Positions 1 through 9,995 of a stretch of 64,000 nt of DNA are shown here, in pieces. The DNA comes from Dendrolimus kikuchii (lineage: Eukaryota > Arthropoda > Insecta > Lepidoptera > Lasiocampidae). Position numbers and translations under genes: made by a program. Numbering within the stretch: position 1 is the first letter of the stretch; each line of letters opens with the position of its first letter. The notes below the pieces were generated by a model, which was not told the DNA's origin, did not search any database, and saw only the letters and a list, made by a program, of their open reading frames with translations. The stretch covers positions 15,476,001-15,540,000 of the forward strand of contig CM034412.1 of NCBI GenBank assembly GCA_019925095.2. Reading direction: 5' to 3'.

Positions 1-190
1 TAGGTTGGCCGTCTGCCGGCTTGCCAACTTGGAAATTACAAAATTCTCTAGCATCATCAACACTACAAACATCTCCACGTATACGACTTATAAGAGTAAT
101 CCTAAGAATTTCCAAGTGTCCTTCACATCATTCGCCTGGGGTGATTTTAACGTCAGCCCCTTGACTAAGCGTGTACCTCTGAATATGTAA
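1..190 (+). CDS. Possible terminal coding exon of an upstream gene (partial)
   Basis: An open frame runs from the window edge to a TAA at 188-190 and ends in FAWGDFNVSPLTKRVPLNM. AATAAA polyadenylation signals follow within about 30 bases (about 210-225), as expected for a last exon. The first three bases are TAG, so a splice acceptor could lie exactly at the window edge. A second frame is open for about 58 codons, so the frame choice is uncertain. No family is recognised and no TE hallmark is seen. It may belong to a gene lying mostly upstream of the window. Confidence 0.3.
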   Translation, partial: RLAVCRLANLEITKFSSIINTTNISTYTTYKSNPKNFQVSFTSFAWGDFNVSPLTKRVPLNM

Positions 191-251
191 CGCAGAGGGA
201 CAGTTTTTAATAAATAAATAATACTACTATTCGGACATTGATAAATATAAT

Positions 252-350
252 GCAGTTGACTCTCGATAATTTGAATTTCTCAATAATTTGAAATTTTTCG
301 CGGTCCCTTGAAGAATAGTCGATAAATTGGCTAAAATCAATATTAATTGG
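252..350. mobile_element. pogo/Tigger-like terminal fragment
   Basis: The stretch begins CAGTTGACTCTCGATAATTT and continues with A/T-rich imperfect repeats of the same motif, like the terminal inverted repeats of pogo/Tigger-type DNA transposons. Only one end is recognised. It is cut off by the SINE-A copy at 365. Confidence 0.35.
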
Positions 351-364
351 TCCCCTCGGTAATT

Positions 365-633
365 TTTTTTTTATTTATTGCAGGAGATCAGCAGACAGGC
401 AGACGGCCCACTTGATGGAAAGCGGTTACCATCGCTTATGGACATTTGCAACACCAAAGGTGCTACAAATACGCTGCTGCTCTCTTAATGGAGACTGGAA
501 CCTGGTCACTAATGCCGGAACACAACTCAAGGTTGTTATGGCGACATACTTTAGACCAGGGGTGGTATCCATCCAGTCGGGCAAATGGCCCTACCACCCG
601 GCTGTGGGTTTCTTTCTCCGTTCCTGCACGGAT
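365..633 (-). mobile_element. SINE-A copy 1
   Basis: A T-rich start (complement of the A-rich tail) is followed by the GCAGACAGGCAGACGGCCCA block and ends at CCTGCACGGAT. The GTAAGAGGCGAC segment near the 5' end is deleted. Confidence 0.85.
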
Positions 634-639
634 GAAATG

Positions 640-1219
640 ATTCGGTTTGTCTAGAAGAGATCGCTTTATAGCGATAAGACCGCTCTTTGTGCATAATGAG
701 ACATAGTTTTAGTCTGTAAGTTCTTTTTTGTATTGGTATACAATAAAGAATTATTGGTTAGTTGAATTACACAGACGACGGCATCTCAGACGCTGCCAAT
801 CACGATCTCTCCACGTCCCTGCGAAGGACGCCAGGAGACATAGTCCCCATTCCCAGCCATTTCTTTCGCCGTTTCTTCTCTCCCAGCCACAGCACGTTGC
901 GAAACGGCAGTAATACAGTGTAGACCGCCTCGAATCGCCGATCCCGGTCCGCCGGGATCCTTCCCCTCGGGCTTTATATTACCCGTCGCCCGTTCTCAAT
1001 TAGTATATTGTGTCGCCTTCTAGTCGGCATCGTTAGATTCATCCCCCTCTCATGGCAAGAGTCCAGCCGAGGTAAAGTCCCCTAGGGAGCTCCCTCGAAC
1101 AAGTTACCCCCCAGGCTCGAGCGCTTTCACCTCGCGAAGGTGCTCGTCTCGGAAACCCCGGTAAAGTTATGAGGTCTTCGGACCAACAACATAAAGTCAA
1201 GTCCAATAAATAAAAAAAT
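640..1219 (+). mobile_element. LINE 3' end-like fragments (unclassified)
   Basis: A motif around 650-690 (AGAGATCGCTTTATAGCGAT) is typical of LINE 3' tails and occurs inverted near 6510. It is followed by a GC-richer block running to an A-rich end (AATAAATAAAAAAATG, about 1205-1219). No translatable domain is recognised, so the LINE origin rests on the A-tail and base composition. Confidence 0.35.
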
Positions 1220-2088
1220 GTTTGATTTACGTTCCGAGGATTGGCCAGGGGTATGGCAAACCGTGGCGTGGCAATAGCATTCGTGCGGCACGATGACCAC
1301 GATTTTCCCTCTCGCTCGGCTGATGGTCGTCAATCGGATATCCCATGTTAAAAAAAGCGATTTTCAATGGCTGAATATTTGCAGCGTTTTAGGGTCTTCT
1401 GTTGTGCAGGCCTCTTTCCTACTATGAAACTAAATTAATATATTTTTTTATGGAGGTGGTTAGGCGCCTTATATTACCTACCTTTCCCCTCCTTTCCGCA
1501 AATCCGCACGCTGGATAGAGACAGGTGGTGCCACCTGTCGGCTAACCACGACTCGTGCCGGCGGGCGGCCCAGTACGTCGACGGCCTCGCGAGCACCGCA
1601 CGCGCATAAGTGATTTGCATAGAACGCTTTTACCTTAAACCCGCTCCTGTTGTTGGTGTGATATACGCAACCCCTGAAGACGTGCTTTACGACGAGGATT
1701 GGGGATCCGCAGGTGAGTGCCGCTTAAATCTACCCGGCTGTGGATTTTGCCTCCTTCCACCACCAACAAATTCTACCTTCGTCACCCGCACCACCAGGAG
1801 GTATAGGTTTGTGTTTGACCACTGTTTCATCTGATGTCGAGTGATGACGCGGTCTGGGTGGAGCTCGTTTACCTAGAAGCAGAATATACCTATTCGCTCG
1901 TGACTTGAAGACTTCAAGATATGAAAACGAGAAGAATTAGCACACAGTGTCAATAACCTATTACGCGCAGATTTGTGTTGGTCTATTTATTAGCAACGTA
2001 TCTACCCTCTGTGTTATATTTAATCACATGTGTTATGTCGGATTACACTCGTTAATACCAGTTTGAAACTTTCTCAATTACGTTGCAG
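1220..2088. other. Mixed intergenic/TE sequence with one candidate exon
   Basis: GC-rich sequence (1220-1860) of unknown origin, then AT-rich sequence leading into the 12-nt exon at 2089. At 1622-1711 an open stretch containing VIYATPEDVLYDEDWGSA ends at a consensus donor (GCAG|GTGAGT) in phase 1 and would splice in frame to 2089. It has no similarity to the A exons, and its acceptor (TTTGCATAG) lacks a pyrimidine tract, so it is not called as an exon. Confidence 0.3.
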
Positions 2089-2100
2089 TGTCACGTGATG
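2089..2100 (+). CDS. Cassette gene, 12-nt microexon B1
   Basis: The exon is TGTCACGTGATG, between acceptor ACGTTGCAG and donor GTAAGA. In phase 1 it reads Val-Ser-Arg-Asp, the Val codon being completed by a G from the previous exon and the last G starting a Gly codon. It is nearly identical to the 12-nt exon at 30457 (TCTCACGCGATG), and the first bases of the two downstream introns are also alike. A 12-nt exon alone is weak evidence. Support comes from the same structure recurring at 8632, 30457 and 36519 and from in-frame joining to the exon at 3262. Confidence 0.55.
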
Positions 2101-2882
2101 GTAAGATTTATTTAGTTTCCTTTAGTTTTCATTAATGTAATGCTTCTTAGTAGTCCTAAAGTTGTTTAGGCTCGTAACAGTACTCATTCCCAACTGACCA
2201 TTGCACGATAATCCGTCCAAATTAAAATTATACTACGAACTGTTAAAATGGTGGCTGTCCGGGGTGCTCTTGAAAGAAACTGATTTATTTGCTTAAAAAA
2301 TAATTAACAATCTTAATTATCACATGAAAGAGATACAAGTTTGCGGTATTAGAAACAAAATTATTGTCTGTGCTTCTACTAGCTCCAAAACTAGTATGAA
2401 TTGATCTTTGGAGCTACTAGTGCTCTCTGCTGCATTGTCTACTTATATAATAACAAAGTTAGTGCTCTAAACACTCTTCCTTGGCTAAAGATTTATTATC
2501 AAACAGTTGTTGACTGTCGGCAATTCAGCTTTTTTTATCACAGTAAGTAATACTTACAAAACAATTTTATATAAGAAATTTTTAATCATATAATTTGCAA
2601 TTAATTATTTACAAAAAAGAACTCCGAAATTCTAGGCTAGAGTAGATGGCGCCACAGGTCGCTCTTCTTATACTGTTGACGTTTTGATATTGAAATATTT
2701 TTTTACAATTTCTGTTCATTGAATAATGAAGTCTCAACAAATGTATTTAAAGTATATTGTCCAATTGCTACCCCCACAAAACTATTATCAGTAAATTTCA
2801 ATTCGATTACAAGGACTTCGCTTATTTTTATATATTTACATATACGTACATAAATAGATGTATAGTAACAATGTGTAGAGGT
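2101..2882 (+). other. Intron sequence of the cassette gene
   Basis: AT-rich sequence between microexon B1 and the RTE-1 insertion. No coding potential or recognisable repeat is seen, apart from a short AGATGGCGCC motif near 2643 that recurs elsewhere in the window (for example near 12250). Confidence 0.35.
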
Positions 2883-3150
2883 ACATACATACATACATAC
2901 ATAACTTCACGCCAGTTCCCTTGCGGGGTAGGCACGAACAACAGAGCGCCATTTAGGCTTATTCTTACACACCTCACTTGCTTCTTTGAAATTCATAGCT
3001 CTTGTCATGCACACTCGTCTGTTCTTAAGGCTCCTGACATCACCTTCTGCTAGTACACGATCAATTTAATCATGGAAGGTGTGTCGTGGCCTTCCACAAC
3101 TTCTGCATCCATCCACTTTTGCATTATATATCTGTTTAGTCATTCTTTCT
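2883..3150 (-). mobile_element. RTE-1 LINE 3' fragment
   Basis: (CATA)n followed by the complement of the RTE-1 C-terminus (GRPRHTFHDQID region) and 3' UTR. 5'-truncated. Lies in the intron between exons B1 and C1. Confidence 0.8.
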
Positions 3151-3261
3151 GTGTAGAGGTAATAAAATTTATGTCCTAAACTATATTGACCACGTAGGGA
3201 ACGTTGGGTGCGTTCCCTACTACTTCTATGTAACCCATTTTTTTAACTTTTCACTTAACAG

Positions 3262-3321
3262 GAAATTCATCTGTTTATTTCAAATATGAAAACGAATCTC
3301 GGAAAATGGCAGTTTTTGATC
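3262..3321 (+). CDS. Cassette gene, exon C1
   Basis: 60 nt between acceptor TTTTCACTTAACAG and donor GTAAGT, phase 1 at both ends. It encodes Gly (completed from exon B1) then NSSVYFKYENESRKM and AVFD. It is clearly related to exon C5 at 30920 (GESSVYYNFIKESRKF): both have the pattern G-x-S-S-V-Y-[FY] ... E-S-R-K. The final C joins with CT of exon A1 to make Pro. The acceptor has a good pyrimidine tract. Function unknown. Confidence 0.65.
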
Positions 3322-3385
3322 GTAAGTACCTTTACGAGTTTTTGTTGAAAACAAAAAATGAACTTCTTCAGATAAGTTCTCTGTG

Positions 3386-3595
3386 GTTGGGCGGACTAAG
3401 CCTTTGCTGGCCGAACTTGCAGGAACGCAGAGGTTCGATACGTAGCATGGTAAATTTCGGAATCGAATTTTCTGTTACTTACCATGGTCTGGGTGTCCGG
3501 GATCGGCGCCAGAGTGGTCCGTTGTACTCATAACACAAGCGTAACTTGCTTAGCTTGGGGATATATAATGTGTGTGTTTGTCTGCCGATTTAAAA
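3386..3595 (+). mobile_element. SINE-G copy (tRNA-like SINE)
   Basis: Contains a B-box-like GGTTCGATAC near 3433 and the family 3' block TTGGGGATATATAATGTGTG. Related copies lie at 60150 (+), 47488 (-), 44085 (-) and 40690 (-). Confidence 0.6.
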
Positions 3596-4137
3596 TAAAT
3601 CTAAAGGGGGTGACCCTACTGGTTGGAGGAGCGAGATGGAATACACCTCCGTCTCAAAGGAAGATCTTTCAGCGAGGCTAATGTTGTTCCTCGCAGGCCT
3701 AGGCCCGATCTGTTATATTTGAAATTTCGTATCTTCTATCTATCTTTGTGTGTTTCGGGAAAAGTTTGTGACATCAATTATTGCACAGCGCCATCTATTG
3801 GCTTGTAAGTGTTCCACTACAAATCTATGAAATTACCCATTTTCCAAACTCCCGATAAACATTCTAGATAAAACTCCCAAATGATTATACTGTATTAGGA
3901 GATATCACATTTTAATACAGTCTTTAAGAACTACGTGTTTTGGTAATCAATACTCCGGCAAATGCTCAGTAAGCAAATTTATTTAAAACACAGTGTCAGT
4001 TGCTAGGTTTTAAAATTGCCCAGCTGAGAAGTTTAGCAGACATTTGGTACATTTGTGATGTATGATAAGAAGAATAGAGTAGAAGAGATGTATATAGTTC
4101 ACCTTTACATTCTGTATTACTGTGTATCTTTAAACAG
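3596..4137 (+). other. Intron sequence before exon A1
   Basis: Mostly AT-rich sequence with a GC-richer patch at 3605-3710 that may be an old retroelement piece. No coding exon recognised. The last bases (CTGTGTATCTTTAAACAG) form the acceptor of exon A1. Confidence 0.35.
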
Positions 4138-4266
4138 CTTGGCGCTGGAGTTCTACGCGTCCACCGGGGTTCTTCTGGTTGAATAAACTGAAGTATCTGA
4201 TTGAACATATCTGGAAACTGTACGGTGAAGAAGGTCTTGATTATCACAGGAAAGACATGTTGAAAG
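4138..4266 (+). CDS. Cassette gene, exon A1 (Trp-containing helical exon)
   Basis: 129 nt between acceptor TATCTTTAAACAG and donor GTTAGC, phase 1 at both ends. The core is WLNKLKYLIEHIWKLYGEE, followed by GLDYHRKDMLK. It aligns with exon A5 (31477) and exon A3 (25922) on a Trp, the Leu three or four residues later, a hydrophobic helix pattern and a Gly about 16 residues after the Trp. It is one codon longer than those two. The donor GTTAGC is not ideal but keeps phase 1. The predicted segment is an amphipathic helix; no family is recognised with confidence. Confidence 0.65.
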
Positions 4267-4390
4267 GTTAGCCTTTGCTAAAGCCAGGCGCGGATCCACC
4301 GTTGTTGGCACGATGGGCTTGCTTGCCCACAACCCTAATAGACATGTGACGTCACACTACGGTCTATTGAGCTCGATAGGCTTGTGATAT

Positions 4391-4864
4391 TGTTACGAGC
4401 TACAGGACTCGAATTAAAAATGCCGTTGGAACTACTATAGAATTTATTAGAAGTATACAAACACTTATAACATAGGTACAAATACAACTAGACACTACTA
4501 GTACAAACTGCACGATTCAATAACATGCGCAGAGTCCGTCACTATATCGCTTATCGAATGTACGTCTTGCTAGTATCTTAATCGCCGCTTGACTGCCCCA
4601 CCCCTACGTTCGAGCATTGTTTTATACTAAACTATACAATACACAATCGATTGCGGGGGCTGGGTTCTTCCAAGAAAATGTACCTAATTTGCACACCTGC
4701 GAACGGCCAACATGTTGAAAAAAATAACAATAAGGATTAGTTCGACACTAATGACAGCCATAAAACAAGTAGATAAACAATAGCATGTTTGTGTTAATTA
4801 TAAATTCTAAACACAAAGTAAACAAGACAGGCAGCTGTGCGTTTATCTTCGACGGCATGTAACA
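4391..4864 (-). mobile_element. Solo LTR, LTR-T family
   Basis: 474 bp with TGTTACGAGC at one end and GTAACA at the other, flanked by a 4-bp target duplication ATAT (4387-4390 and 4865-4868). Same length as the copy at 22307. No internal region adjoins it, so it is a recombined solo LTR. TG...CA ends with a 4-bp duplication fit Ty3/gypsy-type elements. Confidence 0.7.
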
Positions 4865-5121
4865 ATATTATATCCAATGCCTTAATGAAATTTAAAAAAG
4901 CAAAGTAACATTCTACAGTTTTATTAATTTACTAGTGTTCGCAATTGCGTAACGTTTCATCCATCAATTTATTGATGTATAGTGCAATTAAAGACTATTG
5001 TCAATACATGAACGTGATGCTATGTAAATACGTATAGATGATATCGCTGTTAGAGCTGCCGATATGATTAGGCATTTGTCTAAATCATCAAAAATGTCCA
5101 ATCTTATATACGTGTAAATAT

Positions 5122-5560
5122 TGTTACGAATTTAGCGGGACTCGAATTAAAATGATGTTGGAATTATTATAGAGTTTATTAGAACTATAAAAACACGTAT
5201 AACACAGGTACAAATATAACCGAACACAACAAATCGATACGTAATGCAGAAGGTCGTAATTCAATAAACCGCGCAAAGTCCGTCACTAATAGATTATCGA
5301 CTGTACACACCTCTCACTTTGATCGTGGTTCTCGCTCGACTGCCCCCTCCCTCAATCAGGCCATCGTTTTATACTGCACAAATGCAATGTGCCCGTATCG
5401 TAGTCGACGTAATCCGAAACACCTGGCTAACGAGTCGGCCATAAATGAGTACAATAAAACAATGGGCTGTTCTCTAGAAACGTATGCCAATAAATAAGTA
5501 AGCAAAAGAAGACGATCATAAAAGAATTACAATTAGTTCAAATGCCGACAGGTAATAAAA
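5122..5560 (-). mobile_element. Solo LTR, LTR-T family, truncated variant
   Basis: Begins TGTTACGAATTTAGCGGG and follows the LTR-T plan. Its far end stops at the ATGCCGACAGGTAATA block found near the start of the 60813 copy, so about 35 bp are missing. It directly abuts an RTE-1 fragment. Confidence 0.6.
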
Positions 5561-5574
5561 TGTGTTTCTTTCAG

Positions 5575-5880
5575 ATATACATACATAAATAACTTCACGC
5601 CAGTTCCCTTGCGGGGTAGGCATGAACAACAGCGCGCCATTCAGGCTTATTCTTACACACCTCACTTGCTTCTTTGACATTCATAGCTCTTGTCATGCAC
5701 GCTCGTCTGTTCTTAAGGCTCCTGACATCACCTTCTGCTAGTACATGATCAATTTGATCATGGAAGGTGTGTCGTGGCCTTCCACGACTTCGGCATCCAT
5801 CCACTTTTGCATTGTATATCTGTTTAGTCATTCTTTCCACATGCCCGAACCACCGGAGCATTCCTTTCCTTACCTTCACC
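5575..5880 (-). mobile_element. RTE-1 LINE 3' fragment
   Basis: Reads on the - strand as KGMLRWFGHVERMTKQ..., the RTE-1 C-terminus, with a small deletion (the HDER codons after ERM are missing) and a short (TATG)n tail at 5575. Confidence 0.8.
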
Positions 5881-6145
5881 TAGCTATAATATATTATTAA
5901 TATGAATCATAGCAAGGCATATTACGACATATATTCCATATAAATTTTCGAGTGACCGCACACGCAGCTATAATATATGTTTCTATGACATCACAAAAAT
6001 ATGTCGACATTAATATCTCAGTATATTTTGGCATATTATACCGCAGACCGAGCGAGGGCAAAATATATATTACACTATAGCTCCGGTGTGTGGTAGCTTG
6101 CTATACAATAATTTATATCTCGATATATTAATATAATTATAGCTA
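5881..6145. mobile_element. AT-rich MITE
   Basis: Imperfect terminal inverted repeats: TAGCTATAATATATTATTAA at the left and TTAATATAATTATAGCTA at the right. 265 bp, no ORF. It inserted at the truncation point of the RTE-1 copy. Superfamily unclear. Confidence 0.45.
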
Positions 6146-6600
6146 CGTCTGTGACGGGCTTAAAATCTTGGTCAGGGCCTCAAACTACATCATGAGTGAG
6201 TTCATACTGCGACTCACACTTAGCCGAGTTTCGGGTGGCTGTGGTCATAACTTTTTTAGGTCTGGATCCACGCCTGACTAAAGCCCGTATTCTAAAATTC
6301 ATTAGCAAACGAAACTTTGAATTGATTGTTCTTATACATTTTAAAGTACTATCGAATGCTCTTCAGGTTACAGGGGTGCGTGGTATTTTAATTTTTGGTT
6401 ATTGTTCTTAAATATAGTACGGTTCCATTTATGCTTTTAGTTAAATTAATATAGATAGATAGATAGCACAAGAAAAACTTATAGCCTAAAAATATTCTAA
6501 ATGTGCACAATGGGCGGTCTTATCGCTAAGAAGCGATCTCTTCCAGACAACCCGTAATTGATATAATACGGTATCTATGAGTAATTAGGTCAAATCGACA
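6146..6600. other. Unassigned intron/intergenic sequence
   Basis: No gene recognised. A LINE 3'-tail-like motif (AGAAGCGATCTCTTCCAGAC) near 6530 is inverted relative to the copy near 650. Confidence 0.3.
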
Positions 6601-6880
6601 GATATCGTATTTATAATAATCGCAAGAAACTCTTCAGCAAAGACGCCTAGCTCTAATAATTTTATGTAACATTACAATGGGTGGGAGGTGGGTTTTCTCT
6701 TCAAGCCACAACATATTGTGAAGCGGTGGAGATTAGACTAGGCTCCCATAGAGTAAATAATGACCATAGACAAAATTAAAAGTAAATAATTAAAATGCAC
6801 ACGGCGCCACCGTAGGCTAAATAAAAACTTTAACAAAACTCATTGGCACTTAACATCTTTGTCTTCCATGATCACGGGTA
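6600..6880 (+). mobile_element. Penelope-like element, 3' UTR fragment
   Basis: Matches the 3' part of the element at 59084 (AAACTCTTCAGC, CTCCCATAGAGTAAATAAT, TCTTCCATGATCACGG). The coding part is missing. Confidence 0.6.
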
Positions 6881-7040
6881 TTGAAAAGTCGGAGAGGCCC
6901 GCCCCTTGCTGGGGTGGGCCCACGCTAGCCGGGGTCGCGGTGGGTATTCCGGCTTCTCTAGCCGGCGAGTCCCACACTCCCCCGCCGAAGTCTCCCCGGC
7001 GGGGGGTCCGCAAATGGATTTCCCCTTGTAAAAAAAAAAA
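6881..7040 (+). mobile_element. GC-rich retroelement 3' piece with A-tail
   Basis: A strongly GC-rich block ending in an A11 run at 7030-7040, unlike the AT-rich surroundings. No protein domain is visible; origin inferred from composition and tail. Confidence 0.35.
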
Positions 7041-7046
7041 GGGAAA

Positions 7047-7552
7047 AATCACTCACCAAGAAGAAAAGAGTGATATATATCTTTTTGATAGAAAGATATA
7101 TGTCACTCTTTTATATCTTTAACTCTTTATCTTTACAGTGAATAGTTTCAGTGTCAATTGCAGACAAGATGAGTTATTATCTGTGAGTGATATACTGAAT
7201 ACTGATAAACTGATATGAAAAAAATATAAACAAATAGAGTGAAGAATATAATAAAATTAATTACATTAAAACAAAATTGCACCATAAAACTAATGTTACA
7301 ATTTATTTTGGCTTGCTATTATATTCGGTTTCCTCGTTCACTTACTACGCATGCGCAGTGCGCGGGCTAATCATTCTTTCTCTTTTCTTTCTAGTCTAGT
7401 TTCTTCTCATTCGGACCTATAGTCATCGCGTGGAACAGGAATGAACTAAAGAGTTAAAGATATAAAGACACATTTTGAACGCAAGTGATATACAGATCTA
7501 ATCACTCTTCACGTCGGATATATATCTTTTGAGTTAATCACTCAGGAGTTAC
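7047..7552. mobile_element. TIR-like MITE with hairpin ends
   Basis: The left end holds a near-perfect hairpin (7067-7110: GAGTGATATATATCTTT paired with AAAGATATATGTCACTC). The right end repeats these motifs (GGATATATATCTTTTGAG, AATCACTC). TTTAACTCTTT and AAAGAGTTAAA pair across the element. No transposase. Boundaries approximate. Confidence 0.4.
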
Positions 7553-7894
7553 ACACCGCTATTTAGGGTTATTCCTAATTAAGTCGCATTTAATCATAGT
7601 CAGTAACACTAACTGTGGGGCGCTGTCAGTCCACGGGTAGTTGTCTGGTTCTATCGTTATGGACTGTATGAGAGAGATATGACTCAGATCCTCGCAGTAG
7701 AGAAGCAAAAGCTCCACCAGCCTTGAGATCAGTCTTCTCCTGGCTCGATTCAGGTTGCACTCGGGAACAGCCACGCCACTAAGGTTCCGCTTGAGAACTA
7801 TCACTTTGTACACAGATTAGAAAACGGATGAGAGCACGGCGGGATGTCGTTGAATGTTGGCAACGAAGTCTCAAAAGGCTGCCTATACCCTCCT
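7553..7894. other. Unassigned sequence, target of a retroelement insertion
   Basis: An 84-codon - strand frame (7559-7813, contains SHISLIQSITIEPDNYPW) is open, but no homology or splice pattern was recognised. The stretch ends in the target duplication of the next element. Confidence 0.25.
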
Positions 7895-8373
7895 TTTTTT
7901 TTTAACCAGGGGAAACCCGATTGAGGACTAAGCCGCGACAAGGGCAGAACCTTGGTGGGATAATTCGCGACCTAGTGTGGGATTCGCCAGATCGGGGGTG
8001 GCACTAGCGTGCCCGGTCAGAACTGGTGCCATGCTATTGCCACTCCCGGTTAGGGATACCCACTAAAACCCCTGGATGATCCGTCCTTCGCCTTATGCCA
8101 GGGCTACGTGAATGCGGGCTTCCCAACTCCGCGTGCCCTGGTAGGCGTGGGCCCCCCTCACTGGGCCTCTTCCTATGCCAGGGGACGTATCCCCTGGCTA
8201 CTTCTTGGTCTCGTTCGTGCGTGGGGCGGTCTGTAACGCGCCTTACGGGAAGAGAATGAGCGCGCGCGGAACACTCGCGTTGTCATCTCGACGGCATGTG
8301 CGGGTGAGTGAGAACCCCTATACCCCTAGGGGCTGCTTACGGTGGCTGAAGGTCCTGGCTGGCCCTCCGGCGC
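7895..8373 (-). mobile_element. GC-rich retroelement insertion with 16-bp TSD
   Basis: A 479-bp block whose left end is poly-T (complement of a poly-A tail), flanked by the exact duplication CTGCCTATACCCTCCT (7879-7894 and 8374-8389). This is the signature of target-primed retrotransposition on the - strand. No RT motif is retained; probably a 5'-truncated LINE or a SINE. Confidence 0.65.
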
Positions 8374-8631
8374 CTGCCTATACCCTCCTGCGTTAACCTT
8401 CGCCTCACACACCAAGAGGGTATACAGCACAATTTATGGAGAGATGTGGTATCTACTTTATAGTAGGCAACGACGTAACACTAACGCAGGTGGCATTATA
8501 TATTGCATTTCAGTAACTTTTATATTATTTTCATAAAACCTTAAATTACAAAAAAAGCTAGTCACTTCCCTATAAGATGATTTATATAGTAATTTACAAA
8601 CATAGTAATAATAAAAAAAATAATATTGCAG

Positions 8632-8643
8632 TTGATAAAAATG
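8632..8643 (+). CDS. Cassette gene, 12-nt microexon B2
   Basis: TTGATAAAAATG between acceptor TAATATTGCAG and donor GTAAGT. Joined to exon A1 it reads Val-Asp-Lys-Asn, and its last G starts a Gly codon completed by exon C2. It resembles B7 at 36519 (Val-Asn-Glu-Tyr) in length, phase, the G|T junction to Val and the T-rich start of the downstream intron. The acceptor is A-rich, which lowers confidence. Confidence 0.5.
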
Positions 8644-8712
8644 GTAAGTTATTTCTTTTTTTTAATACTTTCCATTCTACGTAGTTCATCGGAGGTCGTC
8701 TTTATAAAAATA

Positions 8713-9042
8713 CTAGCGGCCGCTGCAGACGTTGTCCTGCTCTGAAAAAATAAAAATATAAGACCCGATCTCAGCGCCACCTACCGGTTCTAATTGTGAA
8801 TCTAAACCATCCGGGAACCCACTCAAACACACAAAAACAAAATCACCAAAATCGGTCCCGGTGATTAGGAAGATTCTAGAATCCGATTTCAGCGCCACCT
8901 ACCGGTTCCAACGGAATAAAAAGTATCCTATATCCGTCTCCTGGTTCTAAGCTACCTCCCCACCAATTTTCAGCCAAATCGGTAGAGCCGTTCTTGAGTT
9001 ATAAATAGTGTAACTAACACGACTTTCTTTTATATATATAGA
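8713..9042 (-). mobile_element. Non-autonomous Helitron (complete)
   Basis: On the - strand it starts TCTATATATATAAAAGAAAG and ends CTAG after a GC-rich hairpin, inserted between A and T as Helitrons do. 330 bp. Same family and length class as 19720-20051. Contains the repeated block GCGCCACCTACCGGTTC. Confidence 0.75.
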
Positions 9043-9049
9043 TGCTTTA

Positions 9050-9210
9050 CATACATACATACATACATAACTTCACGCCAGTTCCCTTGCGGGGTAGGCA
9101 CAGACAACAGAGCGCCATTTGGCTTATTCTTACACACCTCACTTGCTTCTTTGACATTCATAGCTCTTATCATGCACGCTCGTCTGTTCTTAAGGCTCCT
9201 GACTTCACCT
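9050..9210 (-). mobile_element. RTE-1 LINE 3' fragment
   Basis: (CATA)n tail followed by about 140 bp of the RTE-1 3' end. Confidence 0.8.
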
Positions 9211-9290
9211 GAATGCTTTACTTTCCATTATTATTTAAATTTTAAATATAGATCTTTTATTGTTATTATCTATGATCTTGTATAGCATAC

Positions 9291-9503
9291 TAGCGGCCCG
9301 GCGCGGTTTCACCTGCACTCTGTCCCGCTCCCGTGGTAAATAGCGTCATGTTGCATAGCCTATGACACTCCATAGCTTTCAAACAGTAAAAGAATTTTTA
9401 AAATCGGTTTAGCAGATCCAGAGATTACCCCCTACAACGTCACAAACTCACAAACTTTACCTCTTTATAATATTAATAATAAATATTATATATATAGTAT
9501 AGA
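9291..9503 (-). mobile_element. Helitron fragment
   Basis: CTAG followed by a GC-rich stem (GCGGCCCGGCGCGG) at the left; a TATATATAGTATAGAT block forms the 5' side at the right. A different subfamily from the 8713 copy. Confidence 0.5.
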
Positions 9504-9540
9504 TAATTATTTTAAATTTCGTAAATTTCATGACATTTGT

Positions 9541-9805
9541 GTGTCCCAACCTCGAAGCGCTCAGTTTCGATTCCTAGCCGGAATGCATGCACCACTTAGG
9601 CAGTGTTCTGACCTAATGTGCCTATTGTTACAATTATTACGTACCTAGTAACGGTGAAGGAAAACATCGCGATGCAGCCTGCACATCGAGACAACCGATG
9701 CGTCAAACTTGCCAAGCCGCTTTGGACAATCGTGGCGTGTATACTGACCATTCCTCAATAGTGGGAGGCCCCAGCCGAGCAATGGGACGTTAATGTGATC
9801 TACAA
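9541..9805 (+). mobile_element. tRNA-derived SINE (tSINE)
   Basis: B-box-like GTTTCGATTC near 9568, family core CACATCGAGACAACCGATG, and 3' block GGGAGGCCCCAGCCGAGC. Same family as 52319. Confidence 0.65.
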
Positions 9806-9941
9806 CGGACAACTTTGAAGCCGATTCGGACTAGAGAAATAATTGAAAGTTGTTTTACGAATTTGGCCTATCGAGAATCAAATGCGGGACCCCTGCGTCT
9901 CAGTATTATTCAGCCCATTGACCCTTTATAGTAATTTTTAG

Positions 9942-9995
9942 GCAAAGCTGTTGTAGATTTTATTAACAAAAAAAGAACAAAAGCCACGAAGAATG
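9942..9995 (+). CDS. Cassette gene, exon C2
   Basis: 54 nt between acceptor TAATTTTTAG and donor GTAAGC, phase 1-1. With the G from B2 it encodes GKAVVDFINKKRTKATKN. It aligns over its whole length with exon C7 at 37829 (GEVIVDYLKNKKRYKSGK), also exactly 54 nt: G-x-x-[VI]-V-D-[FY]-[IL]-x-[NK]-K-[KR]. Equal length, phase and motif at sites 28 kb apart, with acceptor and donor in each case, make chance unlikely. Confidence 0.65.

Noticed and set aside
2883..2915. CRISPR-like or regulatory tandem repeats (CATA)n, seen at many sites
   Set aside because: They are the 3' tails of RTE-1 insertions; there are no spacers and the genome is eukaryotic.
4391..5560. Two same-orientation LTR-T copies as the ends of one full LTR retrotransposon
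   Set aside because: They belong to different subfamilies, only ~260 bp separates them with no primer-binding site or ORF, and the first has its own target duplication.
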